64,000 nt of DNA. It comes from Capsicum annuum. Taxonomy: Eukaryota; Streptophyta; Magnoliopsida; Solanales; Solanaceae. Below, in pieces: positions 1-11,174 of this stretch; the first letter of the stretch is position 1, and every line of letters begins with the position of its first letter. The translations under genes were made by a program, and so were the position numbers. The notes beneath the pieces are model-generated. The model was not told the DNA's origin. It saw only the letters and a list, made by a program, of their open reading frames with translations, and searched no databases. The stretch lies in the NCBI RefSeq assembly GCF_002878395.1, contig NC_061121.1, positions 18,595,993-18,659,992 of the forward strand, written 5' to 3'.

Positions 1-2
1 GA

Positions 3-503
3 CTAATCGAAGAGTGTAAATATGAGGAGGAAGAATATTATAGTGTTGTTGATCTTGATATTGAGCAACCCTTGGTGATTTCCCACTCAATCGAACCATT
101 CATGAATGAAGATGCCAAAGATGAGGAAATTGTACTAGAGTCGAAAGAAGAAATCAAGCACAATTCTTATGAATATTCTAGTCCATTTTGGGGTAAATAT
201 ACTATTATAGATTCTACTCCTAAATTGAGAGTTAGTCTTCATTCAAACCACTTTTCAACATTATGCTTGGTGGATGTGATGAGAGTCAAATCACTCAAGA
301 AAATGATGAATTTTGAAAATGAGGAAGAAAATTCTTACATTTTGGAGTTTATCATTCTAAAAGGGTATACTACAATCCCATTATTGAAGGCCAAGAAACT
401 TAAAGATCGATGCCCATTTAGTGGCTTTTTAAGATCCTTACTATTGCCTAATGAGCCCACACGAAAGTTCGATGCAAAATTGGGCAAGCAGTTCAAGTTT
501 TAA
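3..503 (+). CDS. Unrecognised ORF upstream of the RetA 3' region
   Basis: An open frame runs in from the left edge and ends in TAA at 501-503, giving at least 166 codons with no internal stop. The first 60 or so residues are acidic (runs of E and D), followed by a mixed part containing SYEYSSPFWGKYTII and a basic C-terminal part with KAKKLKDRCPFSG. No RT, RNase H, integrase, zinc knuckle or membrane segment is visible. The stop lies about 140 bases before the conserved post-pol motif at 641-679, so this ORF occupies the place where pol, or a protein between protease and the 3' region, would end. It may be a fragment of a lineage-specific protein or the degenerated end of pol. I do not recognise it. 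The true start is outside the window. Confidence 0.4.
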   Translation, partial: LIEECKYEEEEYYSVVDLDIEQPLVISHSIEPFMNEDAKDEEIVLESKEEIKHNSYEYSSPFWGKYTIIDSTPKLRVSLHSNHFSTLCLVDVMRVKSLKKMMNFENEEENSYILEFIILKGYTTIPLLKAKKLKDRCPFSGFLRSLLLPNEPTRKFDAKLGKQFKF

Positions 504-2205
504 AGTGGCGTGATAGAACATTCTTTATCATGCCCTCACATTTCCCGAACGGACCTAAAAGATGCAATGATCAAAAGATGGACAGAAAATTCAAATCGTC
601 TAAGTGGAAGGATAAAGTATGACTAAATTTTGCTGTTCTACGACACTAAATTAGGCGCTTCCTGGGAGACAACCTAAGGAATTTTGTTGTTTATATTCGT
701 ATTATGTGGTTGACATTAGATCTTCACACCCATAGTGACACAAGTATGTTTCTAACTCTATTGTTTTGGTTTGATGCATTTGGGACAATGTATGATTATA
801 AGTTGAGGGTGGGAATACTTGTGGGTTTTGACGTCCTCTTGGGGATTTTGTTGCCATGCCTCTTTTTCCCAGAATCTTGTTCCTAGTAGAGCTGGCATGT
901 TTAGGTGTATTGTGTTTGTTTTATAATGTGTTGTGGTTAACTGGGGGGAAAATAAGTATCTAGGATAGTTGACATATTTTGGTTGATTTTTCTTGGAATG
1001 ATAAATGCCTCTCCAATTGTCTATCTGGTAACTGTGTGATGTGCATCTATATATGACTATTGTGAATCTATTTATGGAATTAGTACTGGGGACATAATAA
1101 TCACTGCTAACCATTGAATGAACCTAATGGGTAGTAGCTTATGATGTACCTTTGTGTCATGTGTGTGTGAGATGCTACCTAGTTCCCCTTGAGTGTTAAA
1201 TCCATAACTTTCCCGGCTGGTCTTGCCTTGGTTGTAGGATAGTGGTTAGGAAAGTATGATAAGTCTTTGTTGATTTAGTCCATTTTTAGCCTAAATGACC
1301 GTCCATGTATGAATAATATCCCTTGATCCTTATTTTGAGTCTGAATGCCTATTCTTTTTATTATACCTATCATCTTCCCATTTGTATCATAATGAACCTG
1401 TTTTGGCTCTGGTCCTCCTTGGAAATTAAGCACTTTGACCTAGGCAAATAACATAAGTTGACGGTGTCTATCATAGGGGTGCGTGATGCAAAAAGGGTAT
1501 GAAGAAAGGTAGCATAAAAGAAAAGAATAAAAATATAGGTGCGGTGGAATAGAATACGAAAAGAAATGTTAAAAAAAAATATTAAAGAAAAGACCGCACA
1601 CATCCTGAATTTGCTTAATCAAGAAAGGGAGAAATAAGGTAAAGGTTGATAAGTAAGACCCTAAAAATAGTGTAGTGCCAAGGAGGATTAGTTACTTTAA
1701 ATACCCTTGAATATCATTCCAGCCCCTAGCCTACATTACAAGATGAGAAAAAGTCCTATAGTGATCCTAGTTGACCTGTCTGAAGACCTTGGAAATGAAA
1801 ATAAGGGCAAGTCTATGGCAGATAACATGTAGTGATTGGACCTTTATTCTGAGAGTGAGGATCTGTGGATTATCCCTATGTTAAACATTTGATGTCTGAT
1901 ATGAGTGAGAAAGGGATTTCTTTGTTGTGAGGTCACACTAGGTATGTTACAAGTAGCTAACTTGTTTGGGTAGTGTAATGTTGGTGCATGCATGATTGTG
2001 TTGCTGAATTTATGCCATATCTTTAGTCCGTTTTGTGGCATTATTGCTTTTCAGTGGTATACACAGTTGGTTTAAATTTGATTGACCTTGGAGGTGGTAA
2101 CTTTGTTTTGAGCTTAAATGAATAATTGACTGCCAAATGTACTCTGTGTTCTCTTAGTTGTGCTGAGTTACTTGAGGACAAGAAATTGTTTTAAGTTGAG
2201 GGTGT
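504..2205 (+). other. RetA 3' untranslated region with polypurine tract
   Basis: No coding region is supported here. At 641-679 lies a motif (GGCGCTTCCTGGGAG core) that also follows the coding part of elements O and I. From about 1190 to 2200 the sequence matches the inverted 3' regions of O (42000-43000) and I (50100-51100), for example a shared stretch on Tat-like text around 1255-1330 and 1385-1460. The tract AAGTTGAGGGTGT at 2193-2205 abuts the LTR and is the best polypurine tract for plus-strand priming. Confidence 0.6.
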
Positions 2206-2399
2206 TGATGAGTGAGAAAATGCTAACACATTTAAGGCTTTTAACCAAGAATTACTGTAAAGTCTTAAGCAACTTTTACCATTTCTGATTAGTTTATGTT
2301 TGATTTCGCAATTTAAGCAGATCGGATAGAGAACCAACATAAACAAAAGAAAGGAAGTTAAAATTCGAAGAAATTTGAAGACAAGTGTGGCTGACAATA

Positions 2400-2830
2400 T
2401 TTGTGATAAGTCGTCAGCCCTGTGATAAGCTATCAGGTTGTTCATCATCAGTTGACAGAGAATTGGCTTGAATTAAATCCTGTGACGACATCTGGTGATA
2501 GGAAGTCAAAAGTTTGATATGCCATCATGAATATCGTCAGCCTTATCCAGAGAATTGAGATTGAGTTGAATCCTATGATGATATTTTGTGATAGGCCATC
2601 ATAATGGTGATAAGTCATCAGAAATGTCGTCAGCCTTAGGCAGAACATGGGAGCTGAGAAGAAGTCTTGACGATATTCGTGATAATTTGTCAAGGAGCTG
2701 CTAGGGTGTCATGGTTTTGTCGTCAGACTAAAGCAGCGAGTACCAAAAGCATAAAGGAAGCTGATGACATTTGTGATAAGTCGTCAGCCCCCTGAAAGGC
2801 TATTACAAATGTCGTGACCTGTCCGAGGGA
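2400..2830 (+). repeat. Palindromic GTGATA/TATCA repeat module in RetA U3
   Basis: About ten imperfect copies of a short inverted motif, GTGATARGYYRTCA alternating with ATGTCGTCAG, lie just upstream of the TATA-like box. Related blocks occur at the same relative place in the LTRs of T2, S2, O and I. Confidence 0.75.
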
Positions 2831-2870
2831 TTTCTGATTTTTATTAATTTGTTTCCTTATTTAGGGTGAA

Positions 2871-2882
2871 CTATTTAAAACT
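2871..2882 (+). promoter_or_regulatory. TATA-like box of RetA LTR
   Basis: CTATTTAAAACT lies about 40 bases after the end of the palindromic module and about 1330 bases after... the LTR body begins its transcribed part shortly downstream. The homologous LTRs of I and O have the inverted equivalents CTTTAAATAG and CTTTATATA at the same relative position, which is the main support. Confidence 0.45.
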
Positions 2883-3803
2883 TTGTTTTAGGGTTTTCTA
2901 GTATTATTATTAAGACAAAGTCGACACCTTGAGTTTTATAAAAAACATATTTTGATATTTCTCTCTTTCTCTACTTCTTGACTCTAACAACACAACTATT
3001 TTGAGAGATTAAGGTTATCATCGTTTGGGTCTTTTCTCTTGTGATATAATTGGAGGAACACTTGTTATTCATCTCAGTAAGTTTATCTTTCAAATCATGA
3101 ATTCAACTATGTTTTTCGTTTGTTACATCATGAGTGGCTAAATTCCATTAACCTAAATTATGGGATCTAGAGACAGGTCTTGATAAGGTATTAAGTGTTC
3201 AAGATTCAAAAGGTGGTGGGATTTCTTGATAATTCTGAAGTTTTAATGAACGTCTATTGGTTTAAAACAGTAGAACCACCTGCTTTGATTTGCTTGAGAA
3301 AGAAATCAAATATAGTAGGAAGTGAATTATCAAAAGGTACTCGAAAATACTTTGTTTAACAATCAACGTTGTAACAAGATTGGTTAACCAGAGGTAAAAT
3401 CTGGGCATTGACTAGAATTTCCCTAAGTCCGAGAGGATTAGTAAATTAAATATTCAAGTAGGTCGAGAGACATTTAAGCGTAACATCGATAAAGATAGCT
3501 TGTGAACCTAACCACCGTGAGAATGTTGAACCACTTTTAGTATATGTCATGTACTAGAAGCCCTAGTGAACACTGGTTATTTCATAAAATTTTGATTACC
3601 AACAATTACTTGTTCAATCATTAAAAACCCCCATCTTGTCTTTTCATGTCAGTTGTTTGAATTTAATATGTAGCTATAGTTTCAAATTAGTTTAATCGCC
3701 ACTTACATTGTTCTATGTCGATTCGACCCTGACTCTAAAGTTGGGTAAATATATTGACGACGATCGCTTACCCCCATTCAAGAGTGTAATTTGAGCATTA
3801 TTA

Positions 3804-4158
3804 ATGATATATATATCCCTTTAAGATTCACAGTCACTTTGGTAAGGTAGCATATGAGCTCGGATTGCCTTCAGATCTAGCCTCAGTTCATACATTCTTC
3901 TTTGTCTCTTTGCTCAAGAAGTGCATAGGTGACCCATTATTCGTAGTCCTTATTCAAAGCATCGATGTTCCGAACAGCCTCTTTTATGAAGAGATTCCAG
4001 TTGAAATCTTAGACTATCAAACTTATAGGTTGAGGAACAAAGAAGTCCCTCTAGTTAAAGTTCTTTGGCAAAATCATTCCGTCGAGGGAGCTACTTGGGA
4101 AGAAGAAGCAGATTTGCGAACCAAGTATCCTCACCTCTTCCCCACCAATTTAGATTAA
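3804..4158 (+). pseudogene. T1 pol remnant: end of integrase and chromodomain
   Basis: The frame is open from 3808 to the TAA at 4156-4158. It begins with the integrase C-terminal segment (PFKIHSHFGKVAYELGLP) and continues into a chromodomain-type tail with LRNKEVPLVKVLW and GATWEEEADL, ending PHLFPTNLD. This is the C-terminal arrangement of Tekay/Del-type chromoviruses, in which the chromodomain follows the integrase and may guide insertion to particular chromatin. The upstream part of pol is displaced leftward by RetA: T2 has the equivalent residues RYIGPFKIL at 19100-19125, so RetA entered at the codons for this segment. Lacking everything before it, the fragment is non-functional. Confidence 0.85.
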
Positions 4159-4536
4159 GCTCAAGGTAACAGTTCTCCTTAAGCTTACTCAGATTCATGT
4201 TCAGTATTCATCATAAGTGTGGTATTTAGTTTCATGTTAATGTTCTAGTATAAATTTGTTGTTAAACACCATTGAATATTCAGTCATGCATTCATGTACC
4301 ATCTCAGTTATAAAATCATGCATTCTCATTGTGAGAAACATAGTTCTTTAAGAACACTCAGTAATGAATTCATGAATCTGTTATACATACATCAGATGCG
4401 CATGTTTAGTATGTTACGTTCAGTTTTTTAGTCATGAGATCAGGTTCCAGTTATTCATGCCTAGTTCATGTTCAATTTATCATTTCCCCTCTAAGTTAGT
4501 ATCATTCAAGGACAAATGTTCTCATGGGGGAGATAT
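4159..4536 (+). other. T1 3' untranslated region and polypurine tract
   Basis: Non-coding stretch between the chromodomain stop and the LTR, similar to 19461-19805 in T2. The purine tract ATGGGGGAGATA at 4525-4536 immediately precedes the LTR. Confidence 0.7.
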
Positions 4537-4744
4537 TTTAATACCCGTACCTTTTCTTAGCGTGAAATCATTACCATGATGTTTGAACTTGCTTTGAAAT
4601 ATGAATTTGTTTTTATACACATGGTATTTTTAGTATTTTCACTTTCCATCACTTGGGAAATTGTTTATGCATTCCATCGATACAAGTTTCATCAAAATCT
4701 GGTGTCTAAAGAGAAAGTTATGGACATTTTACGGAAATAGTCAG

Positions 4745-5165
4745 GCTGACCATTCCGACGATAAAACTTGACATACCGTCGGTAGCCCGATGGACCATCG
4801 GTAGCCTGACAAACCGTCGGTATCCCGATGGACCATTGGTAGCCCAACGGACCATCGGTAGCCTGACGAACCGTTGGGGACCTCCGTCGAACAGAGGCAG
4901 TGGACCTAGTTTATATTTATGTCTGATGGGATGGCCGGACACATCGTTATAGGTCCGACAGACCATCAGAGGTCACTTTTGGAGAGAACCAATAGGACCA
5001 ATTTTTGTCCCTAAATAATGGCGTGGGTCGATGGACCATCGAAGACCTGACGAACCATCGGAAGCCACCATCGAAGACTTCCAGTAGCATTAGGTTCAGC
5101 TTAGGATTGATGGCACGACCCGATGGACCGTCATTGGTTCAACGGACTATCAGAGGCCACCGTCG
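4745..5165 (+). repeat. GGTAGCCTGACGAACCGTCGG-like repeat block in T1 U3
   Basis: Many diverged copies of a roughly 20-base unit alternating GATGGACCATCGG and GCCTGACGAACCGTCGG. The half-sites CCGACGG and CCGTCGG are palindromic. The block ends about 60 bases before the TATA box and occupies the place of the GTGATA module in other LTRs. Confidence 0.7.
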
Positions 5166-5227
5166 ATTGTTACGTTAAGTTTTTCCAGGTTGTTTTAATA
5201 GGAGTATTTTGGTCATTTACCACCCGT

Positions 5228-5238
5228 CTATATATACC
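5228..5238 (+). promoter_or_regulatory. TATA box of T1 LTR
   Basis: CTATATATACC is a good TATA match, placed just downstream of the tandem block and upstream of the presumed R region with TTAGGGTTTCTCTC. Confidence 0.5.
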
Positions 5239-7307
5239 CATTTATTCACGATTTCAGCCACTTTATTCATTTTTATTTTATAAACAAAATTAGGGTTTCT
5301 CTCTAAATTTAATCTCCAAGAACAACATCCAATGTTCTTCAAGAATTAATGGATTTTCCATTCTCCAAGATCAAGAACATCAAGAAATCATAAACCAGGT
5401 ATGCATAGTATTCATTCATGGATCCCTTTCGTCCATGAAGTCCAAGAATCCCTTTTTCAATCACAAGTTATGCATTTTCTTTATGTTTTCATGATTTGGC
5501 TGCTCATGTTCATGTTGATAAATGAGAAATTGATTTTTATTCCATGATTGTTGATAATTTCCATGTGGGTTTAATCACTATAGTCAGAGATTCATGCAAC
5601 CCTAATATTTAAACCCTTGAATGATGAAATTAGAATTTCATAAAGATGTTTACATGTATCATGCCTGCAATATGTTTGATTAAATACCTCGATGAAGGAT
5701 TATTGTCTAACAAGCATGATATCATAAAATCCCCATGTATGTACAAGTTTATGTCTATCACATGTTGGATGAAATGCTCCTATGAATGTAGTATGTATTA
5801 TGATGTTAGTCAAGTCCTCAAGTAAATCACACTATGTTAGTTTCCTTCAATCGAGTCCTGCGGGTACTTGTACCTAAAATATTAGCTATATGCCTAGAGC
5901 CATATCATGTTTTCATGATACTCTGAGTCAAGCTATGAAATCTTAGACTTCAGATAGTCTTATGACTCAGGAAAAATCTCCATGATCCCATGACTCAGTC
6001 AGTTGTCAGATATCAGTAGTATTCTGTCAGTCAACGAAACTCAATAACTCAGCTCATGTACAATTTAGTAAAATATGTTTAGTTTCTATTCAGATGTGAG
6101 TAGAAATTAGCATCGAGTGAACCTAAGGATGGGAACTCACCTGTTATATGAGGGCATGATTCTTAGAAGCAATCCTTGCATTCCATAACTATGTTCCCAG
6201 CATAGGTTGAGACATTGTATCCTGCTATATGAGGGTAGATAAGGTGGCTTAACCTGTTATATAAGGGTTCCCACCATTCTCGCTAGAGTTACCTATTATA
6301 GGAGGGTTACTCATATGTTGTCCTTACTAGTGGCGTGGTATTGACACCCTTCTAATCAGGGAATAGATTGGACCCCAACTCAGCTATTACAGCACATTTA
6401 GGGCATATCGGTTAAATACAACTTCCCACTATTTGATGTTACAGAATTAGGACTGTCAGATACAGTCAATCAGTCTCAATAATAGAACTCAGATAGTTCT
6501 TCAATTTTCAGGACTATCAGATACATTCAACTCAGATATAGTATGAAACTCAGATAGTTCCATCAGATTCAGGACTGTCAGCTATAGTTATTCATGTTAT
6601 TAGTTATAATCAGATATAGTTATATCTAGTTATCAGTCATGTCATGTTATCAGTAGTAAGATTCAGTAATCATGATATCATGTTGCCAGTTTTAGTTACG
6701 TATTTATATATGCATTCGTATGTTCATGTTAGACAGTTAGTTAGCATTAGTCATGCATGTGAAACCCATGTATATAGCCTACCTCACATGTATGCTCAGT
6801 ACATTCCATCGTACTGACGCATTTGTACTATGGTACTTTCTTTTTATATTAAACCATAGGTTCAGAGACACGAGTTCTAGATGAGCAGTAAATCCCAGTT
6901 TTCAGTAGTCAGAGTAGAAGTTAGTCCTCATCCTTCGAGGAACTGACAATTGTCTTTTATCTCATTGATTAGCTTATTAATTTGAGTTAGTTGGGGATAT
7001 GTCCCATCAGCTCCTTATTCAGATTATTCAAAAAGTAGAGGCTTTCAGATATACGCAGACTAGATTTCAGATTTATTCAGACTTTAGTTTTTTCGATTTT
7101 GTTTTGGGTATTCTATTACCCCAAACAGATGTTACATTGTTCAATTATGTTCATGGTTGAACCTTATGGCCTTTAAGTGCATGTTTTCGCATTATTATGT
7201 TATATTATGCAATGTAAAAGTGTAGATATCAGTCATGGGTTAGCTTGTGTTCCCTCGGGGTCATGAGCACCAGGTAGCATTTCGGTTCAGCGAATCGGGG
7301 TGTTACA

Positions 7308-8012
7308 AATTATCATGGATAGATCAAGCAACACGCATCTTGTAGGGTTCATCATTAATAGAATATAAGTCAACACACACTGGGAGCAACTCTTAGGAAT
7401 TTGGGATCTAAAACATGGATAACACATAATCATGACAATCATAATGCTAAATCTTGTAAATACATGGATTTTAACATGGGGATTACTCAATTCAACATAC
7501 ATGCAATTCAACTTCATGGAATCAACTAATAATCATGGATTTAAACTCAATAGATATCAAAACATCAACAAAATCTACTTTCATACATCTAAATCATGAA
7601 TCATAACTCTTGAAGTTTTAAAAAATGGATTCTTTGACTTCATGGACGAAAGGGAACCATGAATGAACATCTAACATAAATAGAATGCTAATACTAGAAG
7701 GTTCTTGGAAGAAATCTTGATTTTTGACTTTGATTTCTAGATTAGGTTTCTTGCCCCTTTGAGAGAAACTATTTTGATTTTGGAAAAAATGAATGAATAA
7801 TAAAGTATTTTTGCTTATTTAAAGTATAAATCCCGTGTTTAGATGGATTTGGGGCCATAGGGAATGACTAAGTTTCCCTTGGAGTTTAAAACTCATAAAT
7901 GGAAAACCGACTAAGGCCTCACCACAACGCGATGGATGGTCAATCGCTATTACCACCGTGATGCAGTGTAATCGCGGTGGCTCATTAGAATTGACAATTG
8001 CTGATTTATCTT
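7308..8012 (-). repeat. S1 LTR, left fragment
   Basis: Inverted chromovirus LTR sequence; segments such as CTTCATGGACGAAAGGG near 7640 are the reverse complement of the T1 LTR near 5430. It begins abruptly at the T1 border and ends at the SL solo LTR. A block with CGCGATGG and CACCGTGATGC near 7925-7985 lies upstream (minus sense) of a TATA-like stretch near 7820-7835. The missing outer part must lie left of T1. Confidence 0.7.
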
Positions 8013-10838
8013 AGTAATGCCCCAAAAATGGGTCTCAAGATGTCACATGGTGCTTAGGGTCACAAGTGACCCCAAGCTAACCCTTATACTGGCATAACTA
8101 AAAAGAAACTGAATAAAATGTATAAATCTGTACAAAATCAGCAGAAGATAACTGTTTTCTAACTCTGATCAATACAAAACTGAATTCACATGATTACAAC
8201 TCCGCTTTTACAAAGAAAACATAATATGAATACATTAACTCTACTGACTATTTCTGAAGCCTCTACTAATACTGACTATAGATAGCTAGGAAGCGACCCC
8301 AACTATCACTATTCAATACACAAGAATAAGAAAGTAAAGAATAATAATAAATCTAACTGAAGTCCTCGAAAAAGGAGGACACATTATCTGCTAGCTGGAA
8401 TCTGCAACTGTCTGATTCTGACTGCACATACTACAACTTATACCTACATTATGAGAAAATATATCACATAGAGGTATATGTGGATCAGTACATTAAGGAT
8501 GTACTGAGCATATGGGGGTGATATGCAATAAGTAAAATAATATCTCATAATCATCATAATTTATAAAACAATGCATGCTAAATATAAATGACTTATATAG
8601 CTTGAGTAAATTTAAAATCTAAATCTCATAAATTATGAATAGTAAAGCATCTAGTATAAATTTCATGAGTCATTACACTTAGTTCTATAATCTGTATTCT
8701 TTTTTTTCTCAAATCCTGTAAAATAAATGAAATCTGAAACTCTTTCTGCATAGTAAATACTTTATCTCAATACTTTATTTCACTAAACTATTTAAGAGTG
8801 GGAGAACATCTTTGGGAGTTTATTCTAACCGACATTAACCATGTGAGCATTCTTCATGGAGTCCAACGTCTTACCCACGTCGGAGAGAGCTATTCAACCC
8901 TTGCCATCGGAATACAACATTATCTTAAGTGATTACTATCTTAGCCCACTTTGGGCAATCATAAACCTACGGTGGCTCGTAGTTCTGGGGCATGAGACTT
9001 TGGAATCATACCCAACTAGGTGCTAAATACTACTCCCATACGTATTGCTAAGGACTTTTAGAAAATCCACCTTAAAATAGCATAAGGTTTTAATAAAAAC
9101 TAATTAGGCTTCTATTTGCTTTAAATTATGAACTACATGAATAATATGGATCCCTTATCTTAGCTTAGGATCAAAAGATCAAATCTTTCTTATCAAAGCA
9201 TGCTAAAATATAAGCTTCTTGAAGTATCAAAACAAAATCTTAGGGCTTAAAACCCATGCTTCAAACTCATGTCAAAACATCTCAAAATTTACGCTTGATA
9301 ATTTACACATTCGTAAATCATCTTAAAATCTGAAAATTTCAGCAATGTGCATGAAAATATAAACAAAATAATAAAATTTATCTTCAAAATCCCTCAAATT
9401 TCATAATCTTGTAAATGGTGATAATGGGTGTGAATCCCAATTTAGAACGCATGTATAAATATTCAAAATCATGGAAAAACATCATGCTCAATATGATTCT
9501 TGAAAATACTTCAACATCATCAAAACAATAAGATCAAGAATCTCATTATCATTCTTAAACTCAATTTTGAAAATCTGAAAAATTGCATTATGCGTATAAA
9601 TACATGAAAATAGTCATGCAATTCAATATTCAATCACTTGAAAACTCATAATCTTCAAACAATATAAATTGGGTATAAACACTAACTTGAATTTCATAGA
9701 AAAATCTCATAAAATTCAATAACTTATAAGTTAAAATATATTTTGGGCACAAGAACAAATGGATAGTCCTATTTGAAATGCCACATACCTTAATTGACAA
9801 TCTTAGATGAGAAAGCTTGAATCTTGGATTCCTATGATGCTTTGAATGTTAAAAGCTTGAACTTATGAATCTCCAGTAGTGTTTTTGAAGGTAGACTCTT
9901 GAAGCTCTTGGTCTAGGAATATTTAATCTTGAATCAGTTTTGAAAAACCATGGTGAAATCTTGAGTTTCTTGAATATTGGTTTGAAACCCTAAGGTGTGT
10001 TCTTGACAGAATTTGAGAGAATGAGGGTATAATTTTGTGTTTGTTGGCTGAATCTCGATTATTGTTGCTATTTAAGTGTGGAAAATGACCCAAATTCCCC
10101 TCATGAATGCGAAGCTTGACTGCAGGAAATCACACTTGTGGGAATAGGCATGGCGCCGCCTCAGTTATCGCCCTGGCTTACTGCATCTCACAAAAATGGC
10201 TGTAACTTTTTGCTCAGGTATCGGATTTTTGCCAAATTTGTATCGTTTGAAAGATAATTAAATTATCTATAATTTGGTGGGTCTTGATATGAAAAATTCC
10301 ATGTATATAACAATTTATATATGTTTAATGTAGGCCCTTGTAGAATCGAATATCAACTTTTGGATGAATCAAAGGATCTTAGCTCAACTTGGCTCTAAAT
10401 GCTTTGTATGAATATTTTTCACCTCGAAAGCAAATCAAACATGAGGATAAGGATAATGTAACTTATATTCTCATGGGAATCACTTGGATTATAGCTTCTA
10501 CACTTAAGAATGACGGTTTATACACTAGCACAAAAATGCGAGGTAATAAGTTATCTCCATCTTGGGAACATTTGTCCTCGAATATGGCTAATTAGGATGA
10601 AACACTGAGGAATCTGTGGCTATACGCTATCATGCACAAATAAAATAAATTGAATAGTTGAACCTCAAACATAATAAGCTACTGAACTGATCTATAAGTG
10701 CATGAATCTTATGAACATAGCTATATGGCTAAGATAGAAATGAGTGTGTCAAATTATGAGTAACCATTTATTTATGCTTGATTTGATTTCATGAGAAGCG
10801 ATGAGAGGTTTTATAACATGAAAACTCAGGGTATTACA
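8013..10838 (-). repeat. SL: solo LTR, chromovirus, X/Y family
   Basis: Plus-sense ends are AGTAATGCCCC and AGGGTATTACA, equivalent to an inverted TG...CA LTR with its terminal base mutated. It is flanked by ATCTT at 8008-8012 and 10839-10843, a perfect 5-bp target duplication, with no internal domain, so it is a solo LTR left by recombination between two LTRs. The first 70 bases, with AAAAATGGGTC and CCCCAAGCTAACCC, match the LTRs of X and Y. Confidence 0.85.
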
Positions 10839-10843
10839 ATCTT

Positions 10844-11174
10844 TCATTGCAAAGTGATAGAGTCCACATCACTATACTCACTGTGATGCAATCTTGTCAT
10901 GATGAGCCACTGGAAATTGATGAATGCCAATTTGGCACTCACTGCAATGCGACAACCTATCTAACGAGAACATTGCTTGCTAAAAATACTCTAACTTCCT
11001 CATCGAGTGCCGAATTTAGGCGAATTATATAGCGATGGGAAGCGTATTCAATTTTCTAAGCGATAAAAAGATAAAATCTTAAAAATACCATATGAAAAAA
11101 AGGTATTCATCTTTGATTCAAACCTTTGAGGTTCTAGGGATGAATTTTAGACTAATAAAATTTTAGGGTATTAT
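10844..11174 (-). repeat. S1 LTR, right fragment
   Basis: Continues the S1 LTR after SL: the CACTGTGATGCAATC motif near 10880 belongs with the similar motifs left of SL. It ends AGGGTATTAT, a decayed inverted LTR start (expected GGGTATTACA). Integrase sequence of A2 follows at 11175, so S1 was inserted in A2. Confidence 0.65.

Larger units (their letters stand above)
1..3803 (+). mobile_element. RetA: Athila-like LTR retrotransposon, 3' portion with 3' LTR
   Basis: The window opens inside this element. It shows a downstream ORF, a 1.7-kb untranslated region that matches (inverted) the 3' regions of elements O and I near 42600-42900 and 50800-51100, a purine-rich tract, and a complete LTR. 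The sequence to its right resumes a chromovirus pol reading frame, so RetA sits inside T1. The left boundary and left target duplication lie outside the window. Lineage is inferred from LTR and 3'-region similarity to O, whose pol is Athila-type. Confidence 0.75.
2206..3803 (+). repeat. RetA 3' LTR
   Basis: Starts TGATGAGTGAG directly after the polypurine tract and ends TTTGAGCATTATTA, matching the TGAT...ATCA ends of the LTRs of O and I. It carries the U3 palindromic module, a TATA-like box near 2871, and an R/U5 part collinear with the inverted LTRs at 48706, 57022 and 58671. The last base pair has decayed (ATCA to ATTA). The sequence after 3803 is chromovirus pol. Confidence 0.8.
4537..7307 (+). 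repeat. T1 3' LTR (chromovirus)
   Basis: Begins TTTAATACCCG (TG of the usual TGTAATACCC mutated to TT) right after the polypurine tract and ends CGGGGTGTTACA. The body contains the same landmarks as the T2 LTRs, such as the repeated TATATGAGGG segments around 6150-6320 and the GGTTCAGAG segment near 6857. The U3 has a GC-richer tandem block at 4745-5165 and a TATA box at 5228. At 7308 the sequence switches to the interior of an inverted LTR (S1). Confidence 0.85.
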
